Shown here piece after piece: positions 36,950-50,210 of a DNA stretch of 64,000 bases. The stretch covers positions 365,328,605 to 365,392,604 of the forward strand of contig OX422216.1 of the NCBI GenBank assembly GCA_949130495.1. The letters run 5' to 3'. How positions within the stretch are numbered: position 1 is the stretch's first letter; the number at the start of each line of letters is the position of its first letter. The notes under the pieces were generated by a model. It made no database searches, was not told the DNA's origin, and saw only the letters and a list, made by a program, of their open reading frames with translations. A program made the position numbers and the translations under genes. The stretch comes from Sambucus nigra (taxonomy: Eukaryota > Streptophyta > Magnoliopsida > Dipsacales > Adoxaceae).

Positions 36950-38010
36950 TCGCATCATCATTCGTATGTTCCTTCGGTAATCGGCACAATTGTATCGGTA
37001 CTCGAATATGAACCCATTGAGATGGGCCTAAATTTAGTCCATTCGACTATTGATGATCGTCGTGTTGTAGGAGTGTTCATCAAATATCCATCGAAGTTCG
37101 AGTCAGCCGAGTCGTTGTTTTCTGGGTCACCCTCATGAAAACTTCCTTTATCTTTACTTTTCTCGGCCCTCCCCATCTTCAACACTTTCCTTCCCCATTT
37201 GAATGTCTTCTAGAATGGGCTCGATGGGAGGTGGAGCATTTCGGTCTTCTTTGTTGCTTCGATCAATGGAGGTGGCATTTATTGGCTTTAGCACGCGGGC
37301 TTGGTGGCCCCATGGAAGGACCCCCTTTGATGTATAGTGTGGTAATAAAGTGGGCATATGGAAGAGAAGTTTTCTCGGTGGGACAATATGATGCGGAGAT
37401 AATCTTATCAAAATAAACATGAGTGAGTCTTATCTTAGCCTCCACGTCGAACAAAAAATATACGAAAGTTTCATGCCTTAGACGGATGGTCGAGTCATTT
37501 TTTGTAGGAGTGGGTTAGGATTTGCCCAGAGGGAAATATTTCGCAGGTACATAGGGTATTCGAGTCCCATCGACTTGAGAGTTGGATACGAGGGATGTCC
37601 GTTCACTAATATAATTTGGTGTAGGACTCTAAGAATTTAATGCTTATCGCGCGCATCTTGCGCTTGATGATTTGGAGGGTGAGTTTGATCGTTACTCCAT
37701 CAATATAGGCCACGTAATGGCCTTTAGATGTGCGAACAAGTGACCCATAGAATTTTCGGACGACGACCTCACAGACCGGGTCCAAGTCATTGGACAACTA
37801 CACTTTCCACCCGAAACGAGATAAATGGGAGGTGACGTCCGTGGGTAAGTCATTTTAAACGACTTTTCGCTCGGTAAACATTGTGCGTCGGTTGCTGAAA
37901 TACTCGTGACACCAATTCGGTTCTTAGATAGAATGGAACGTTTATCAAAATTCATTTTCCACCTCCACTTCTATTGAATTATATTTCTTTAGATATGTTT
38001 TGGGGGGCAT
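36950..38010 (-). pseudogene. Athila-type accessory ORF (putative plant transposon protein)
   Basis: Translation begins MPPKTYLKKYNSIEVEVENE, shifts frame, and continues NFDKRSILSKNRIGV. After further frame changes come CEVVVRKFYGSLV, then TSLPYAHFITTLYIKGG, then a Ser-rich tail. The FYGSL and LPYAHFITTLY blocks match, by memory, the domain found downstream of pol in Athila/Tat elements. Its function is unknown and it is sometimes called env-like. There are at least four frame breaks. It lies between the pol remnant and the 3' LTR, as expected. Confidence 0.65.
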
Positions 38011-38155
38011 GTGGAGATATGGGAATTTTTTTGGAAGAACTTGAAGAGAATGGTAGGGGAAAAGAGAAGGTTTAAGGTGTGAGGAGGAATGGTGGAGGGG
38101 TGTGGTATTTGTAGGTTGGAGGGGGTGTGAAAGGGTGGGAAATGAAGAGGTTTTA

Positions 38156-41100
38156 TGTAATACCCCGCCCTTAATATTTAATTTAATCCCCGTGTAAATG
38201 TACGATAAAATAAAAAGATAAGGATTGGGATGATTATGATTAGATTTTATTCCTATTTGAACAAATTCGGAGGCTTGAAAAATAATTATTGAAGATTTGG
38301 GGATTAAATAAAGAGAAATTATGGATTTTGGGCAATAAGATTTATTAGTCATTGAATTGTCAAAATTATATGGAATATATATGTTGGGGTATAAATTAGA
38401 GTTGAAAAAAAAAAGTTAATTGAATTATGGATTTTTAGAAAGTCTTATATAAGGATTAACGAAATTTTAGGAAAAATAAACTATATATGCATTTTAATAA
38501 AGATTAGAAGTTTTTAGGGCATATGTGAAAAGAAAAGGAAGAACTTATGAACAAAACCCCTACCCTTTTTATATTCGTTTAAAATCTGTTGTATAGATTA
38601 AGTAGAAACGCAAGTTGAATGGGATGACTCGTAGATTGAGAAGAAACAGGAATGGGAGAGACGAATTGCTGAAATGTGTGGGCCCTTGCCCCTGTCTCGC
38701 TCGAACAGTATATGGGATCGTTATAGCGACGTGATCCAGTTCGCTCAAACGATGAGCTACAGACCTGCCATGTCTATCATCTTCCCAATCATTTGCTACA
38801 TCTCGGGTCAGCCATGGGTCTGCCCCTTTTGACGAATTCGGAAACGTCTATATACTGTACATGGGTGGTGGACTGATGTTAAATTAGAGAGAGATGAGAG
38901 ACGGTGAAATGGACTCTCTCCCCTCGCTGTCAAGACTTCGATGGCTATTTCGTCCCTTCGGTTGTCTATCCCGTCCCTTTGATCGCAATATCTGTCCCAT
39001 GTCATATTTGGTAGCCTGACTTCTCAGATGTGGTACAAATTTGTGAAGCTACAGTTAAATCAATGGGACAATTAAAAGAAAAGATAAAGTCGGGTATGTC
39101 AGGTTCCTTAATCTTGGAATAAAAGAAGTTGACACATGGTTTTATCTATGAAACTTACCACTGTCTCGTTGCTGTCAAACTGAATCGTGAATTTAATTTG
39201 CGATCAACTCATGGACTGACTTCTGATAAAAGAACTTGAAAATAGTAATGGGTTCCTTTGTTTTGTGGATAAAAGATGAATACAAGTCGACCTGGGGTTT
39301 TGAGTAAATAGAGACAGGTATATGTGGCCTTTTTGCCTTTGGTATTGTCGTATATTAGACATGAACACATATACAATAAAAAGGGGTAGAAAGTGAAAGG
39401 GGCTTATGGTCACGGGTCTGCAAAATGCACTATGACCATTGACCTGTCTTGTAACGTTAGATATTTGTGTTTTATATAAGAAGAGGCATGGGGTTTGAAC
39501 CCCATTACCAAAAAGACCCTCCAACTAATTCCCTCTCTCTCCCCCTTGACCTATTACTCCCCATTTGCTCTTCAGTGGAGTTCATACACCCTCACCAAAG
39601 AAATATGTGTCCTTCCCCACTGATAAGAAATAAGTCACGACATAATTATGTGGGAGTAATTTGTTGGGTTAAAAATGGTGTAATATTTAGAGTTGGATAA
39701 GGGTCTAAAGGGTGTTATCTTGGAGATGGGTTGCGGAGCATTTTTGGAGTGTTTCATGGAGATTATTTGGTGGGCTTTTGTGACTCCCTTTGAGGCCACT
39801 TTTGGAGGTGGGGGAGTCATCCATCTTCTTTAACACCATCACCATATTTGGAGTGTTTGAAGTGGGATAATCTACTCTTATATTTGAGACTTTATTGGTG
39901 TGTATTTGTAACGTTATTATTGTTGAGGATTAAGAGTAGGTTTCCTATGAATGAAGTGATAAATTTTTAGTAAGATCAAAAGTGTACATTTTTATGGTAG
40001 ATAAAAATGTAGGAAATTATTAATTGTGTAGTTTTCCCTAATAATCTAGAAATATGCATTACATGGGAGATAAAAATGTAGGTAATATTATTCGGGTGTA
40101 ATTTCTAGTAAAAATAAATATGGGGAGTTTTTAGGGAATAAAATATACAAGAAACATATTATTTGTGTAAATTTCTAGAAAATGAAATATGTGGCTTTTT
40201 TTTTCTAGAATAAAAAGGCTAGAAAATAGCATTTGTGTACAACCTTAGTAAAAAGGTATGATGAACATTTTAAAAAAATAAAAATGTGGAAAATGTTAAT
40301 ATTGGCAAATATTTATGAAATAAATATTTCTAAGTTGTTTTCAAAATGGAATAATTGTGAATAAATGTCATTTTCGAATTTAAGGAAGTTAAGAATGTCT
40401 CACTTAGTTTTATAAAATAAAAGTATGTTTGTTGTGAAAAGTATAAAATTCTAGAAAGATATACTTGTTTAATCCGTCGATGGGATTTTAGCATTTATAA
40501 GTACACCCTCTATGCATATAAACTCGTAAGTATTTTGTGTATAAATATGTGAGCGAGTTTAAAAGAGATCTTATTGGATATAAACATAAACTAAGACAAA
40601 AACTTTACCTCGCGTAATGAAATTGTTGAATTGGCAATTGCGAAGGATAGGGGGGAAAAGCGTGATGTTAAACAAGTGTTAAAACAACTGAGGCGTTAGA
40701 ATGTTAGTTGGAAACTTAAAGACTGTTTCGAGAAATGACACTTATTACAGAACGAAATTGCAAGTTTTTGTAAATAAATGGTAAATTGTATATCTATCTA
40801 ACGTGGAACATTCTTATGAAATAAAAATGTTAATGAAAATTTTTATACTAGTATGGGTGAAATTGAATTAAGTCCAAAATGTGAATGATTTTTGGTACAA
40901 TATCAACACGTGTGTAAATAAAGGACTTAAATATAAGTAGTGATTTTCTAAGTATAATGGGAAAATGGACGGTTAAGTCCAAGGCTTTTGCTTCGGCCCG
41001 AAAAATATAAATTGAAGTAAAAATTATGAAAATGTTGAACACATTGGAAAGATAGTGATATTGGATGATGCCGGGTTAAATAATTAAGCAGGGCTATGAT

Positions 41101-42133
41101 GTCCCTAGGGTGAAAAACCCCAAACCAACTGCAGTAGCATATGGCGGCGGAGGCCAGTGGTGTGAGGCCACGAAGTCCGTGAGTGTTTGTTGGCAAATCC
41201 CAAAGAAAAAATATGCTAAGTAATGAATCGAATATTCATGAAAGAGGCATAAATGAATGGCACAAATTCATTGATTTACTAATGCAAGAATAACACACTG
41301 AATGTTTAAAGTTCATGTGGCAACATGGGATGGTTTAATAAGGTGACTTAATGAAATTAAGCTAACTAAGAACAATTGAATTAAAGTAAACATAAGCGTG
41401 TGTTACATGAGGTTTACAAGGGAAAAGAGTATTTTTCTAAAAACGGCATGTGTGTGTTTTGAATGGAAATCCTGAAATGGTTAAGTAACTTTGGCGTGAG
41501 TAGATGAACATCGGATAGTAAATCTCCTTGAATGTAAGAAGAATGTTTTCCAAACAAATGCCATTTGTTTAAACTGGTGAGTTAATGGAAAACACGTATA
41601 AGACCTAAGCATGGTAATGTTAATGAATGTTTTGTAATGTCAGGGAAGTTAAATGGTATTAAATAATGTCTTTGAAATAAACGGTTAAATACATAGGCAT
41701 ATGTATTTTTCAAAGGTATATATGTAGATATATTCATATTTTCACATGCATGTAGTGTAGCGTGTGAGTACTCCTTTCTTTCGCTCGTTTCTATACCGCA
41801 TTTGTATATGATCCCACTGAGCATTCGGCTCACATCCCTTCTTTTGTTGCGGCAGGTGTGTGATATTCCGTACCTTGAGAGAGCTATACAGGTAAGTAAC
41901 TTTATGCATTTACGATTAGTAGCTCTGTTTACTTAGCCTTGGGGGCACTTCCCTTGGGTCATATCACGTAGTGATTGTAATTTGGACTAGCATGCTAATA
42001 AGTGTGACGTTAAATACTAATAAGAATGGATTAGAAACATTACTTAGGATGTTTCATTGCACTTCACTATTAACGTACGATTCGAATCGGGTTAATCCTT
42101 AATTAACCTTTAAATCCGGGTCGGGGCGTTACA
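38156..42133 (+). mobile_element. Solo LTR, 3,978 bp, TTTTA duplication
   Basis: Runs from TGTAATACCCCGCCC to GGGTCGGGGCGTTACA, so the ends are inverted near-copies. It is flanked by TTTTA at 38,151-38,155 and 42,134-42,138. No internal gag-pol, primer site or second LTR is present, as expected after LTR-LTR recombination. Length and ends suit a Tekay/Del-type gypsy LTR. Minus-strand frames within it have no domain. Confidence 0.92.
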
Positions 42134-42138
42134 TTTTA

Positions 42139-42655
42139 GGTTGGAAATGGAGGTATATTGAAAAATAAAAGGTTTTGGAGGTAGGGGGAATTTGTTTGTT
42201 GTATTTTTTATGTATGGAAGGAAGTGGTGAATTCGGGGTGGGGGGGTGGGGGGGGGGGGGCGAATGTGAAAGGGATGGAGGGAAATGAGAAAATGGGAAA
42301 AAAATTGCAAATTGGAAGCACTATTGAGCGAACCGGTTCTCCCTGGTGACCGAACTGATTCGGTTCAGAAGTCTGTCTGCACGAAACCCTCAGCTTTGAG
42401 GGTTCAGTTTTCGAACCCAACCTATTTCGCTGAGGGTTCAATTTTCTGAACACCAAATTTTTTTCGATTTTTCTCTCTCAAATATCCCACTACCTCGAAA
42501 ACGGGGGTTTGGTTTCCTAAAACTCTCGCCAAGTTCAATCGAAAATCACCATTTTTGATCGAAAATATTTAAAATCTCCGCGCGCACACTTTTTCACTCA
42601 CGGGATGGATCTCAAAAAAACGAATTAATTCCACTCTTGCTAAGACACACTTGAC
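42139..42655 (-). other. Athila-like spacer between pol and accessory ORF
   Basis: Non-coding. A G-rich tract occupies about 42,236-42,261. A cluster of GAACCGGTTC/CGGTTCAG motifs occupies 42,325-42,450. Confidence 0.55.
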
Positions 42656-43217
42656 TCGCCCCTAAACGCTCTACGTACTCACATGACTAAAAAATGTAAC
42701 AAAAACTCACCTCGTACATGACGGGGGTGCGGCGACCTCTTTCATAAAACCTACTCATCCCGGTATACGGGATTCGACAATAAACTTTTCTCCACTTCCC
42801 CGATGCACGCCTCTAGATACTGCTTTAGGCGTTGTTCATTAACTTGGAGGGTACTCCCATCATTAGGATTCTCCACTTCGATAATAACGTGTGGGTAAAA
42901 CAAATGGTCCGGACCGTCGCGACCATAACTTTTTGAGAAACAAATGTAGACGAGAGTTGTAAAGGAACACTTTTTGACCCGAATAAAACTCTTTTCGCTT
43001 TATATTTCCATCAAGTGAAAGTTTCATCCATTCTATGGAAATTCAGGTGCTCTTATATGCATCGTTGCGTATTTCTTCCAATTCCTTCAATTTACGTTTT
43101 CGTGTTTTATCGAATTTATCTAAGTTGAAGTTCAACCTCTTATTCGCCCAATACTCCTTATGCTCCAACTTGACAAGGATATGGAAAGGCTTACCAAACA
43201 CAAAGAGGAATAGACAC
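42656..43217 (-). pseudogene. Athila-like integrase, C-terminal part
   Basis: The minus strand reads LFVFGKPFHILVKLEHKEYW then ANKRLNFNLDKF, RKLKELEEIRNDAY, then [16 protein letters not shown] and a final Leu/Lys-rich tail. This is the usual order for the C-terminal region of an Athila/Tat integrase. Several stops and frameshifts disrupt it. The reading continues from 45,663 once the solo LTR at 43,218-45,657 is disregarded. Confidence 0.9.
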
Positions 43218-45657
43218 TATAACACCCCATGAATTTAAGTTAGGATTATTTAAACTAATTCGAAAATTTTGGACTTAATTATTTTTAGTAATTAAAAATG
43301 TTGGTTTTCATTTTTGGAAAATTGAATTTTAATCGGAATTAAAATCGGAGTTAAATTCTAAGTAATAGAACTTTTAAAATAAAATGGGGAATTTTCGGGT
43401 GTCAGGTCCCCCGAACCGATTCAGGGGGTAGGCTGAACTGGTTCGCTTAGGTCGGCCAACAACAGTCTTATTATTCCTTAAGAATTCTAAAGCACCTTAA
43501 ACTCTAATCTTTTTTCCCACTTAAATAAACTTGGGACTAGACTTTTCCAATCACTGTTTCACAAAGTTTACAACCAGAAGGCTCCTAAAATTTCATCCTC
43601 TTCTACCTTTAAACCCTATCCCCATTTAAACCAAGAATTCAATCCAGGTTTTGAAGGCCAAAATCAGAGTTTTTCAAGATTGTCCAAGAAAGGAACTTTT
43701 CCATCTTTTTGCAAGGAACACGTCTTCATTATCAGATTTATTCAAACAAATCTCTAGCATGGTTACTTCTATTGCTTTCCCTTAGTATCATGCGTAGTAA
43801 TTATGGCCTACACACTAAATGCATGTGTTTTCTTGTAACAAACTAGAAATATTAGTTAGGGAAAGTGGAAGATAATTCGGCACTGTTTATATGAAAATTT
43901 ATAATATGAATGAAGACTCAAAACCTTGCATGTTAGGGTTGAGATTTGAATGTCGTAAATGTTAAGATGTTCACATTTATATTATTACATATGGATGTCA
44001 TTTAATAATTTGTGTGATGTTATATAATGGCAATTTTGTGGATGTCACATAGTAGAAAATTCTTATTGTATAAATTCTATAACATGCATGTGAGATGAGA
44101 AAGTATGGTTTAATTAACATTGTGACTAAACAAACATTAAATGATAAATTAATGATGTATGGGTTAAATTGGAATAATTAGTGTGATGAATGGAAATTTA
44201 GTCTCATTTCACTTATTTTTTTAATATGTTCGACACTGCAAGAACGATGGGGTTATGGGATAGATAGGTGCTCGCCTTTATTTGGGTTGCTTTCTAGGTA
44301 TGGGACTATTTAGTAGACCTTTGGGAAGTTATCGATTTCTAGGTATGGGACTATATAGTAGTGACGGTTTATGAATAAATATTCTGGGTTAGGCTAATTT
44401 TTATGTTGTTCCTTGTTTTAACAAGCTTGGAGGTGAGGCTGGGTGGTGTTGGTTAATTAGTTTTCTTCCTAGATGATAGGTTAGAAAATACTTATGTGTT
44501 GGAGACCTTTAGGTATAGGATTAAGGGAATTTTGAGGATTTTATGTCGATATAAAAGGGTGGGGCTAATTTAAGATAAATGAGCAAACGCGATAAATTGA
44601 GAATTAATGCCTAAGATAATAGATAGGTATTAAAATATATTGGCGGCGAGAGTATGTGTTGCGCTGATAGTTAAACGGGAAGACTAGCTATAGCGATGTG
44701 GGTGTGTGTAGCGTCATGAGTATGTGCGGGCTGACAGTTAAACGAGCTAATCGGCTATAGTGACGTGTTGTGTGTGGAACCTCACGAGTGTGTGCATATC
44801 TGATAGTGAACCGGGTTGACTGGCTATAGTGAGGGGAATGGGTGTGGTGTAGAACTAGCGAGAGTACCGCAACAAAATAATATAAAACTTATGGGAGCCC
44901 CACAACTAATATGACGTTAAACTAAATACAGGAGTCCCGCGACTGATATTATTAAAATAAGAAAAAATAATAAAGTTTGAGTAAATAAATTAAAAATAGG
45001 AAGTTGTTGGAAATTCAAATAATAGGACATGGATTTTGGGTGGATTTTATTCGGGTAGATAGTGACTTATTTTTATCACATATTAATATCTCTCGTTTTA
45101 TTTAAAATTATTCTACTGTCGTGTTTATTGCGTATAATTACAATTGTCTGGGTTTAAGGACCCTATTTGAGAGGAGTAGCTGGTATCCATGCACTGGGTT
45201 CTGACCCGTTGCGTTAACTAATATTTCTCATGTGTAGTGCCGGAGTAGCTGCATAGGAGTAAGGAGAGAGATGTTTTGGAGGTGCAACTGGAGTTCCATT
45301 TTATTTATTCGCTTTATTAGTATATGTTTACTTTTACTCAGTCGCTTTACATTATGAGACGTCATTATAGATTTTATTGGTCCATTCGATTCCAAAGTTG
45401 TCTATGGTTTCAGTTAGTTACTTTATTTGATTATTTAGTTTGGAGTTTTAAAAAAAATTATGGAGTTGAATTATTTTGGAGTTTAGCATGGTAATGGATT
45501 TTATTAATGCATGGATGATTATTTAATTGGTTATTTATATTGTGGAATGAAAATTTTATATGTCTCATATCTGTCACATGCTAAGAATGATATTTAATTT
45601 AGTGATGCCCGACATAGTTTTGGTGGCGGCTGACGCCAGAATTACATGGGTGTTATA
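43218..45657 (+). mobile_element. Solo LTR, 2,440 bp, GACAC duplication, TA...TA ends
   Basis: Starts TATAACACCCCATG and ends CATGGGTGTTATA, giving perfectly inverted 10-bp termini. It is flanked by GACAC at 43,213-43,217 and 45,658-45,662. It interrupts the Athila-like integrase at a single point. A ~75-bp motif is repeated three times at about 44,643-44,860. A GAACCGATTC...GAACTGGTTC palindrome lies near 43,415. A related, inverted fragment with a canonical TG terminus lies at 60,834-61,049. Confidence 0.93.
44643..44860 (+). repeat. Three ~75-bp units in the solo LTR
   Basis: Units contain GAGTATGTGTTGCGCTGATA, GTTAAACGGG, CTGGCTATAGTGA and GTGTGTGTAG-like elements, each with many differences. 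Confidence 0.75.
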
Positions 45658-45662
45658 GACAC

Positions 45663-46655
45663 ATCTCGAGGGGGTTCTTGCACGCGGTTCAATAAGCCCA
45701 TTGCGCATCTTGTAATCGATTGGACCAATCTCAACGATTAGGATCAATGGTCTTTTCCATAAGACTTTTGATTTCTCGATTTGCTAACTCGACTTGCCCA
45801 TTCGTTTGTGGGTGGTAATTCGTCCCAACCTTATGGACAACTCCATACTTTCTCATAACTTTTTAGTCGGCCTATTGCAAAAATGCATGTCATTGTAACT
45901 AATGATGGAGTTTAGAGAACCGAAACGAGAAATAATGTGTTCATGAATGAACCTTACCACCACTTTAATGTCATTCGTGCGTGTAGATATTGCCTCAGCT
46001 ACTTAGACACATAGTCTACTGCGACAAGGATGTATAAAAAACCAAAAGAGGGAGGGAAAGGTCACATGAAGTTGATTCCCCAACAGCCGAACCTCGCCAT
46101 AGTGAGAATAGGGGTCAATGACATTATATCACGTCTAGTAATAGCTCCCATCTTTTGGTACCTATCGCATGATCAAAAATATACATGCACATCCCAAAAG
46201 ATAGTGGGCCAATAGAAACCCTATTGGAGAATATTTTCGACCGTCTTTTTCGTGAAGAAGTGGCCTCCACAAGCTTCCGAAGGGAAAAACTAGATTACAC
46301 TTTGAATCTCATCATCTAGCACACATTTCTAGATTGTTTAGTTCGCCCAATACTTCAGTAAATAAGGATACTCATATAAGAACATTCGCTACATCGTGAA
46401 GAACTTCCTCTTCTCTTACGGAGTCCAATCACAGAGAACGACCCCTGTGACTAAATAGTTCACGATGTTCGCAAACTAAGGCAGAGAATAAGTAGTAAAA
46501 TGTGGCTCAGCATCGTCTATGAGGCATAAATCTAAAGGCACTTTGAATGACAGCCTAGATAAATGATCGCTACGATGTTCTCTACTTTTTTTCTTGTCTT
46601 TAATGGAATGATCAAATTCTTAGAGTAGCAAGATATGCGTAATGAGGTGCGACAT
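45663..46655 (-). pseudogene. Athila-like RNase H tail, integrase zinc finger and core
   Basis: The minus strand starts inside RNase H and continues with a connection region (DKKKSREHRSDHLSRL) and FANIVNYLVTG. Next come SEACGGHF, the zinc-finger start, and WGINFM-stop-PFPPSFGFLY. ILVAVDYVSK carries the first catalytic Asp, and the core ends with PTNEWASRVS and NQKSYGKDH. It stops at the solo LTR border in the TPLEM motif. It has numerous stops. Its RNase H end abuts the gag-only element inserted at 46,656. Confidence 0.9.
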
Positions 46656-47712
46656 TATAAGGACATATTTTATAAGTCCGATTTTACATTAGTATATGTC
46701 ATATACCACTACAAACCTTCGAAGAAAAATTTTTAGTTTTAAGATACATGAAGACAGACCCGAATAGGAAAAGTTCTTAAACATTCAACCCTTGACGAGA
46801 TGAATTTTGGTAAGGATGTATTTTAGTACCTTAACAGTTCATTTTAAATGTTGGGATATTTTTTCTAAAATAATTTCTAAGTGTCGAGCGTTGTTTTTCG
46901 TCAAAGATTTTTTTCTAAGTGTTAGAGGCAGAGTTTTTGACGAAATAAAATTTTTATTTTTTATTAAGTTCGATCGAACAACCCGCTAATGTCGTTTAAA
47001 AGACATAGCAGTCTCACGTGAAGTTGTCGTTCGAGCAACAATATGTTACGTTCAAGAGGCATTGATATCTTATTCAAGCGATGCGTCGACTCAATTCTTT
47101 TTATATAAAGCGTGTTAAATCACTCCGTTTTCGTCAAGAACACCTGATGTTTTTCATTTTGTATAAACTATTATTCGGCATAACACTTTGTGTTCTTCAT
47201 TTAGGGTTTAAATACTTTTGTTTTTAATTCACAAAAATCTCAATCTTTTAGTGAATTATTTTGGAACCCAAGATACATCTTTGCTGGAGTTTCTCTTGCA
47301 GGGACAATAACCTACTACTGATCTAGGTGTCAATTGAGGGTGGTGCTGGAGTGATGCTGACTGCCCGTCAAAGGGAGTACTCTTGGGTGTTCCTAGGCTG
47401 ACTAGACTGCGTGTTTTTATAGATCTTTTGAGCTCGATTCATTACTGATTTAGTTTGTGGCCTATGATTGTTTGCTTCGGTAGATTCTTTGCACATTTTG
47501 CTTATAATTTTTGTGAGTATTATTAGTGAAATAAAGGTTTTTCCATTCGCGATTTTTTTCTAAAATCTGTGAGTCAGCAATTATTATTTTTGTTGGAATG
47601 ATCCACTACACCTAGATGTTTGTTTAAGGTTAATTAAAATTGGGTTTAATTAATTTGGTTTAAAATTGACAATTGATTAAATAAGGGTTTAATTGGAATT
47701 TGCGAATTTATT
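46656..47712 (+). repeat. 5' LTR of the gag-only element
   Basis: Shares TATAAGGACATATTTTATAA at its start and TTGCGAATTTATT at its end with 50,211-51,261. It contains TCGTTCGAGC-type motifs near 46,985-47,090. A TTTTATATAAAG at about 47,098 in its middle is a plausible TATA box. Confidence 0.85.
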
Positions 47713-47740
47713 CAAATCAATATCACACCGCTCTTTTACA

Positions 47741-47760
47741 AATTGATATCAAAGCAAGTT
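47741..47760 (+). other. Primer-binding site (tRNA-Met-like)
   Basis: AATTGATATCAAAGCAAGTT resembles ATTGGTATCAGAGCAAG, the usual Sirevirus-type primer site, with two changes. It follows CTCTTTTACA, which may be the real LTR end. Confidence 0.75.
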
Positions 47761-47773
47761 TCACTAATTTATT

Positions 47774-48706
47774 GTGAATTCTTTTTTTTGCAAAATTTGT
47801 GTGATATTGATTTTTTTGAAAAATATGCTTTGTGAAAAATCGCAATTTTTTCTATGGAACACTTATGTAATTGGATGTTTTGATGATTTAAATAGTTTGA
47901 ATTTCACGTTTACTAAAAGAATTAAAGTTTTGGAAAAAGAAAATTCTCGTTTTAAATCTGCTATGGATCTTTTGCAAATGGTTCAAAATCAAAAAGATTT
48001 TTATCATGAGAAATTTTTTTCTTTGGACCATGACTTTAATGTTTTAAAATTGTCTAAAAAGGAAAGTGATGATAGAGTCCTATTTTTAGAAAAAGAATTA
48101 GAGGAATTTCAAAATTCTAGGATTTGTGTTTGTGCTAAAGAGGATAAAAATATTTTGATCGATGATTTTGTGGCACGTGAAGAGACTCTTAAGGATAAGT
48201 GTGCATATTTTAAGGGAGAACGTGACATCCTTCTAGGAATAATTAAAAATTTATAGAATGAGTCCCTAAAATTAGAAGAGTCTAATTATTTTTTTGAGTC
48301 AAAGATTTTGAAGTTAAAAAACAATTTAACAAACTCTAGTAGTATTGATAACAATGGTAGTGGCTTGTCGTATTCTAATGTTTCGAGTGTTAAAGCCAAG
48401 ACCATTATTTGTTTTAGAGGGTCAACCAATCCTAAGGATGTTAGAAAAGGTCAACCCATAGATGTCGTTCCACCCGTTTACACATGTTCACATTGTGGTA
48501 GGAAAGGTCACCTTAGGCATTTTTGTTTTGATCTTGGAAAAGGTTCTAGGAATTTTAAGGGTAGTGTCCCGTCGATTCCCATAACCCCGCGAGTTGGGTA
48601 CACACCTGTTTGGGTTAGGAAATTTGTTTTGGAGATGCTAAATGCTTCGTTAGTTGATTCTCACATTCTTGCACATGATTCATCTCTTGCCATATCATAT
48701 CATTGA
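47774..48706 (+). pseudogene. Gag remnant with coiled coil and zinc knuckle
   Basis: One frame with a single TAG at 48,254-48,256. The first part is rich in charged heptads (KRIKVLEKENSRFKSAMDLL and beyond), consistent with a coiled coil. The second part carries CSHCGRKGHLRHFC, a perfect CX2CX4HX4C knuckle, then PVWVRKF. The N-terminal capsid region normal for copia gag is not recognisable. No protease or downstream pol follows. The family packages element RNA; mobility would need pol from another element. Confidence 0.85.
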
Positions 48707-50200
48707 TTGCTTGCATGATTTGTTTGTCATGCGCTAGTTGTACTTTTTGATATACTTTTGCTAGTATTATGACATGTATACTTTTTGTATGAAATTTTTG
48801 TTTTTGATAAAACATTTTAAAAATACAAAAGATTTTCATTTTTTTTTTGAAAAAGCCAAAAAAGATTTTATTTGGATAATTTTTTTGGAAAAAGACAAAA
48901 AGATTTTTGTATTTTATTTACACCATATATGAATGGACATTTCGGATGACCAAATTACAATTTTATTCCATATCCATGTGACTATTTGATAGTGTTTTGA
49001 TATGCGTCATAACTTTATTTTTGTACTTTATAATGTTTGGAGTCATTAACATGTAATTTAAGATTACTACCTACATGTTTGACTCATAATTGCCTTTAAT
49101 GCACACTTGCACGTATATGTTTGATTATTGTACTTATTTATCACATATTGGTCGAAGTGTTGTCATCTCAATCCTGTCTTTAAAACAAACCATATGCGAT
49201 AAAACTTGACAATGAAAGTAGTGCATGTAAGAACCTTTGCCCGTTAGAAATTTGTTTAATATAAAAAAAATGGTGAGTGCATGGGAAAGGGCTAGGAGAG
49301 TACAAAATTAACTCATCTTGAAATCCACCATTTGAAAAGAGCCCGAAAAAATGAAAGGCAATAAAAAGATAAATATACCCAAAAGGGGCCACCTTAAAAA
49401 GAAAAATAAATGTATTATTATTATTATTTATGAGGGAGTTTGAATGGAAAATAAATTAACCGGTTTGCTCGTCTTGACAACGTCATTAAAAACCATTACA
49501 TAGTTTTAAACGTTATTGGTGTGAGAATCATTCTTGACTTTGATGTGTGATGGATTGAGTCGATGTCATTTAAATTCAACACTTTTGACACCTAAGGACG
49601 ATTTGAGTTCATTCGTTAGGAGTATCCGTATTCATCGTGCACATATGATATGTTTGGTTACATTGATTTTCCTATCGAATTTGTTCACACCCATTCATTC
49701 ATTTTCCACGATTTCGTTATCTTACTGTAAATTCACGGTGTGTGATTTTTGTAAAATTATTTTTGCATTTTTGAGTGAAAAATTAAAAAAAATCAAAAAT
49801 AATTTGTGGATGTCTTTGAGGATTCCTTTTCATGAACGTAGTTTGACTCATATTCGCTTTTCATGTCGTGACAACTCCATGTTTATTTTGCATATTCTTT
49901 TCCTTGTTTATTTTGAAACAAATAAAAAGGGGGAAAACGAATTATGGGGGAGTTTACATTATGGGGAAGAATTGAGATTTGTTTTTTGATGTTATGTTTA
50001 TCTCATTTGAAACTCGATATGTCACGAAGGTATTTGCTTTGTCTCATGTGTGTAGGTACAAAGTTTGATGATCACAAGTTGCACACCCTAATGAGAAAAT
50101 CTTGAAGATTTGATGTTGAAGATTTTTAGGATCATGGGAGGGTATTAGATTTTTTGATTTGATAATTCATATGTTTTTATTTTGTACTGGCATAGACATA
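48707..50200 (+). other. Non-coding interior of the gag-only element
   Basis: T-rich sequence between gag and the polypurine tract. A 151-residue plus-strand frame at 49,534-49,989 has no recognisable motif and a skewed, Phe-rich composition, so I do not call it a gene. CATAAGGGGAGTTT at 50,197-50,210 is the probable polypurine tract. Confidence 0.6.
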
Positions 50201-50210
50201 AGGGGAGTTT

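Noticed and set aside
49534..49989. 151-residue frame in the gag-only element
   Set aside because: No similarity to protease, RT or any domain I know; Phe/Ser/Leu-rich composition matches T-rich non-coding DNA.
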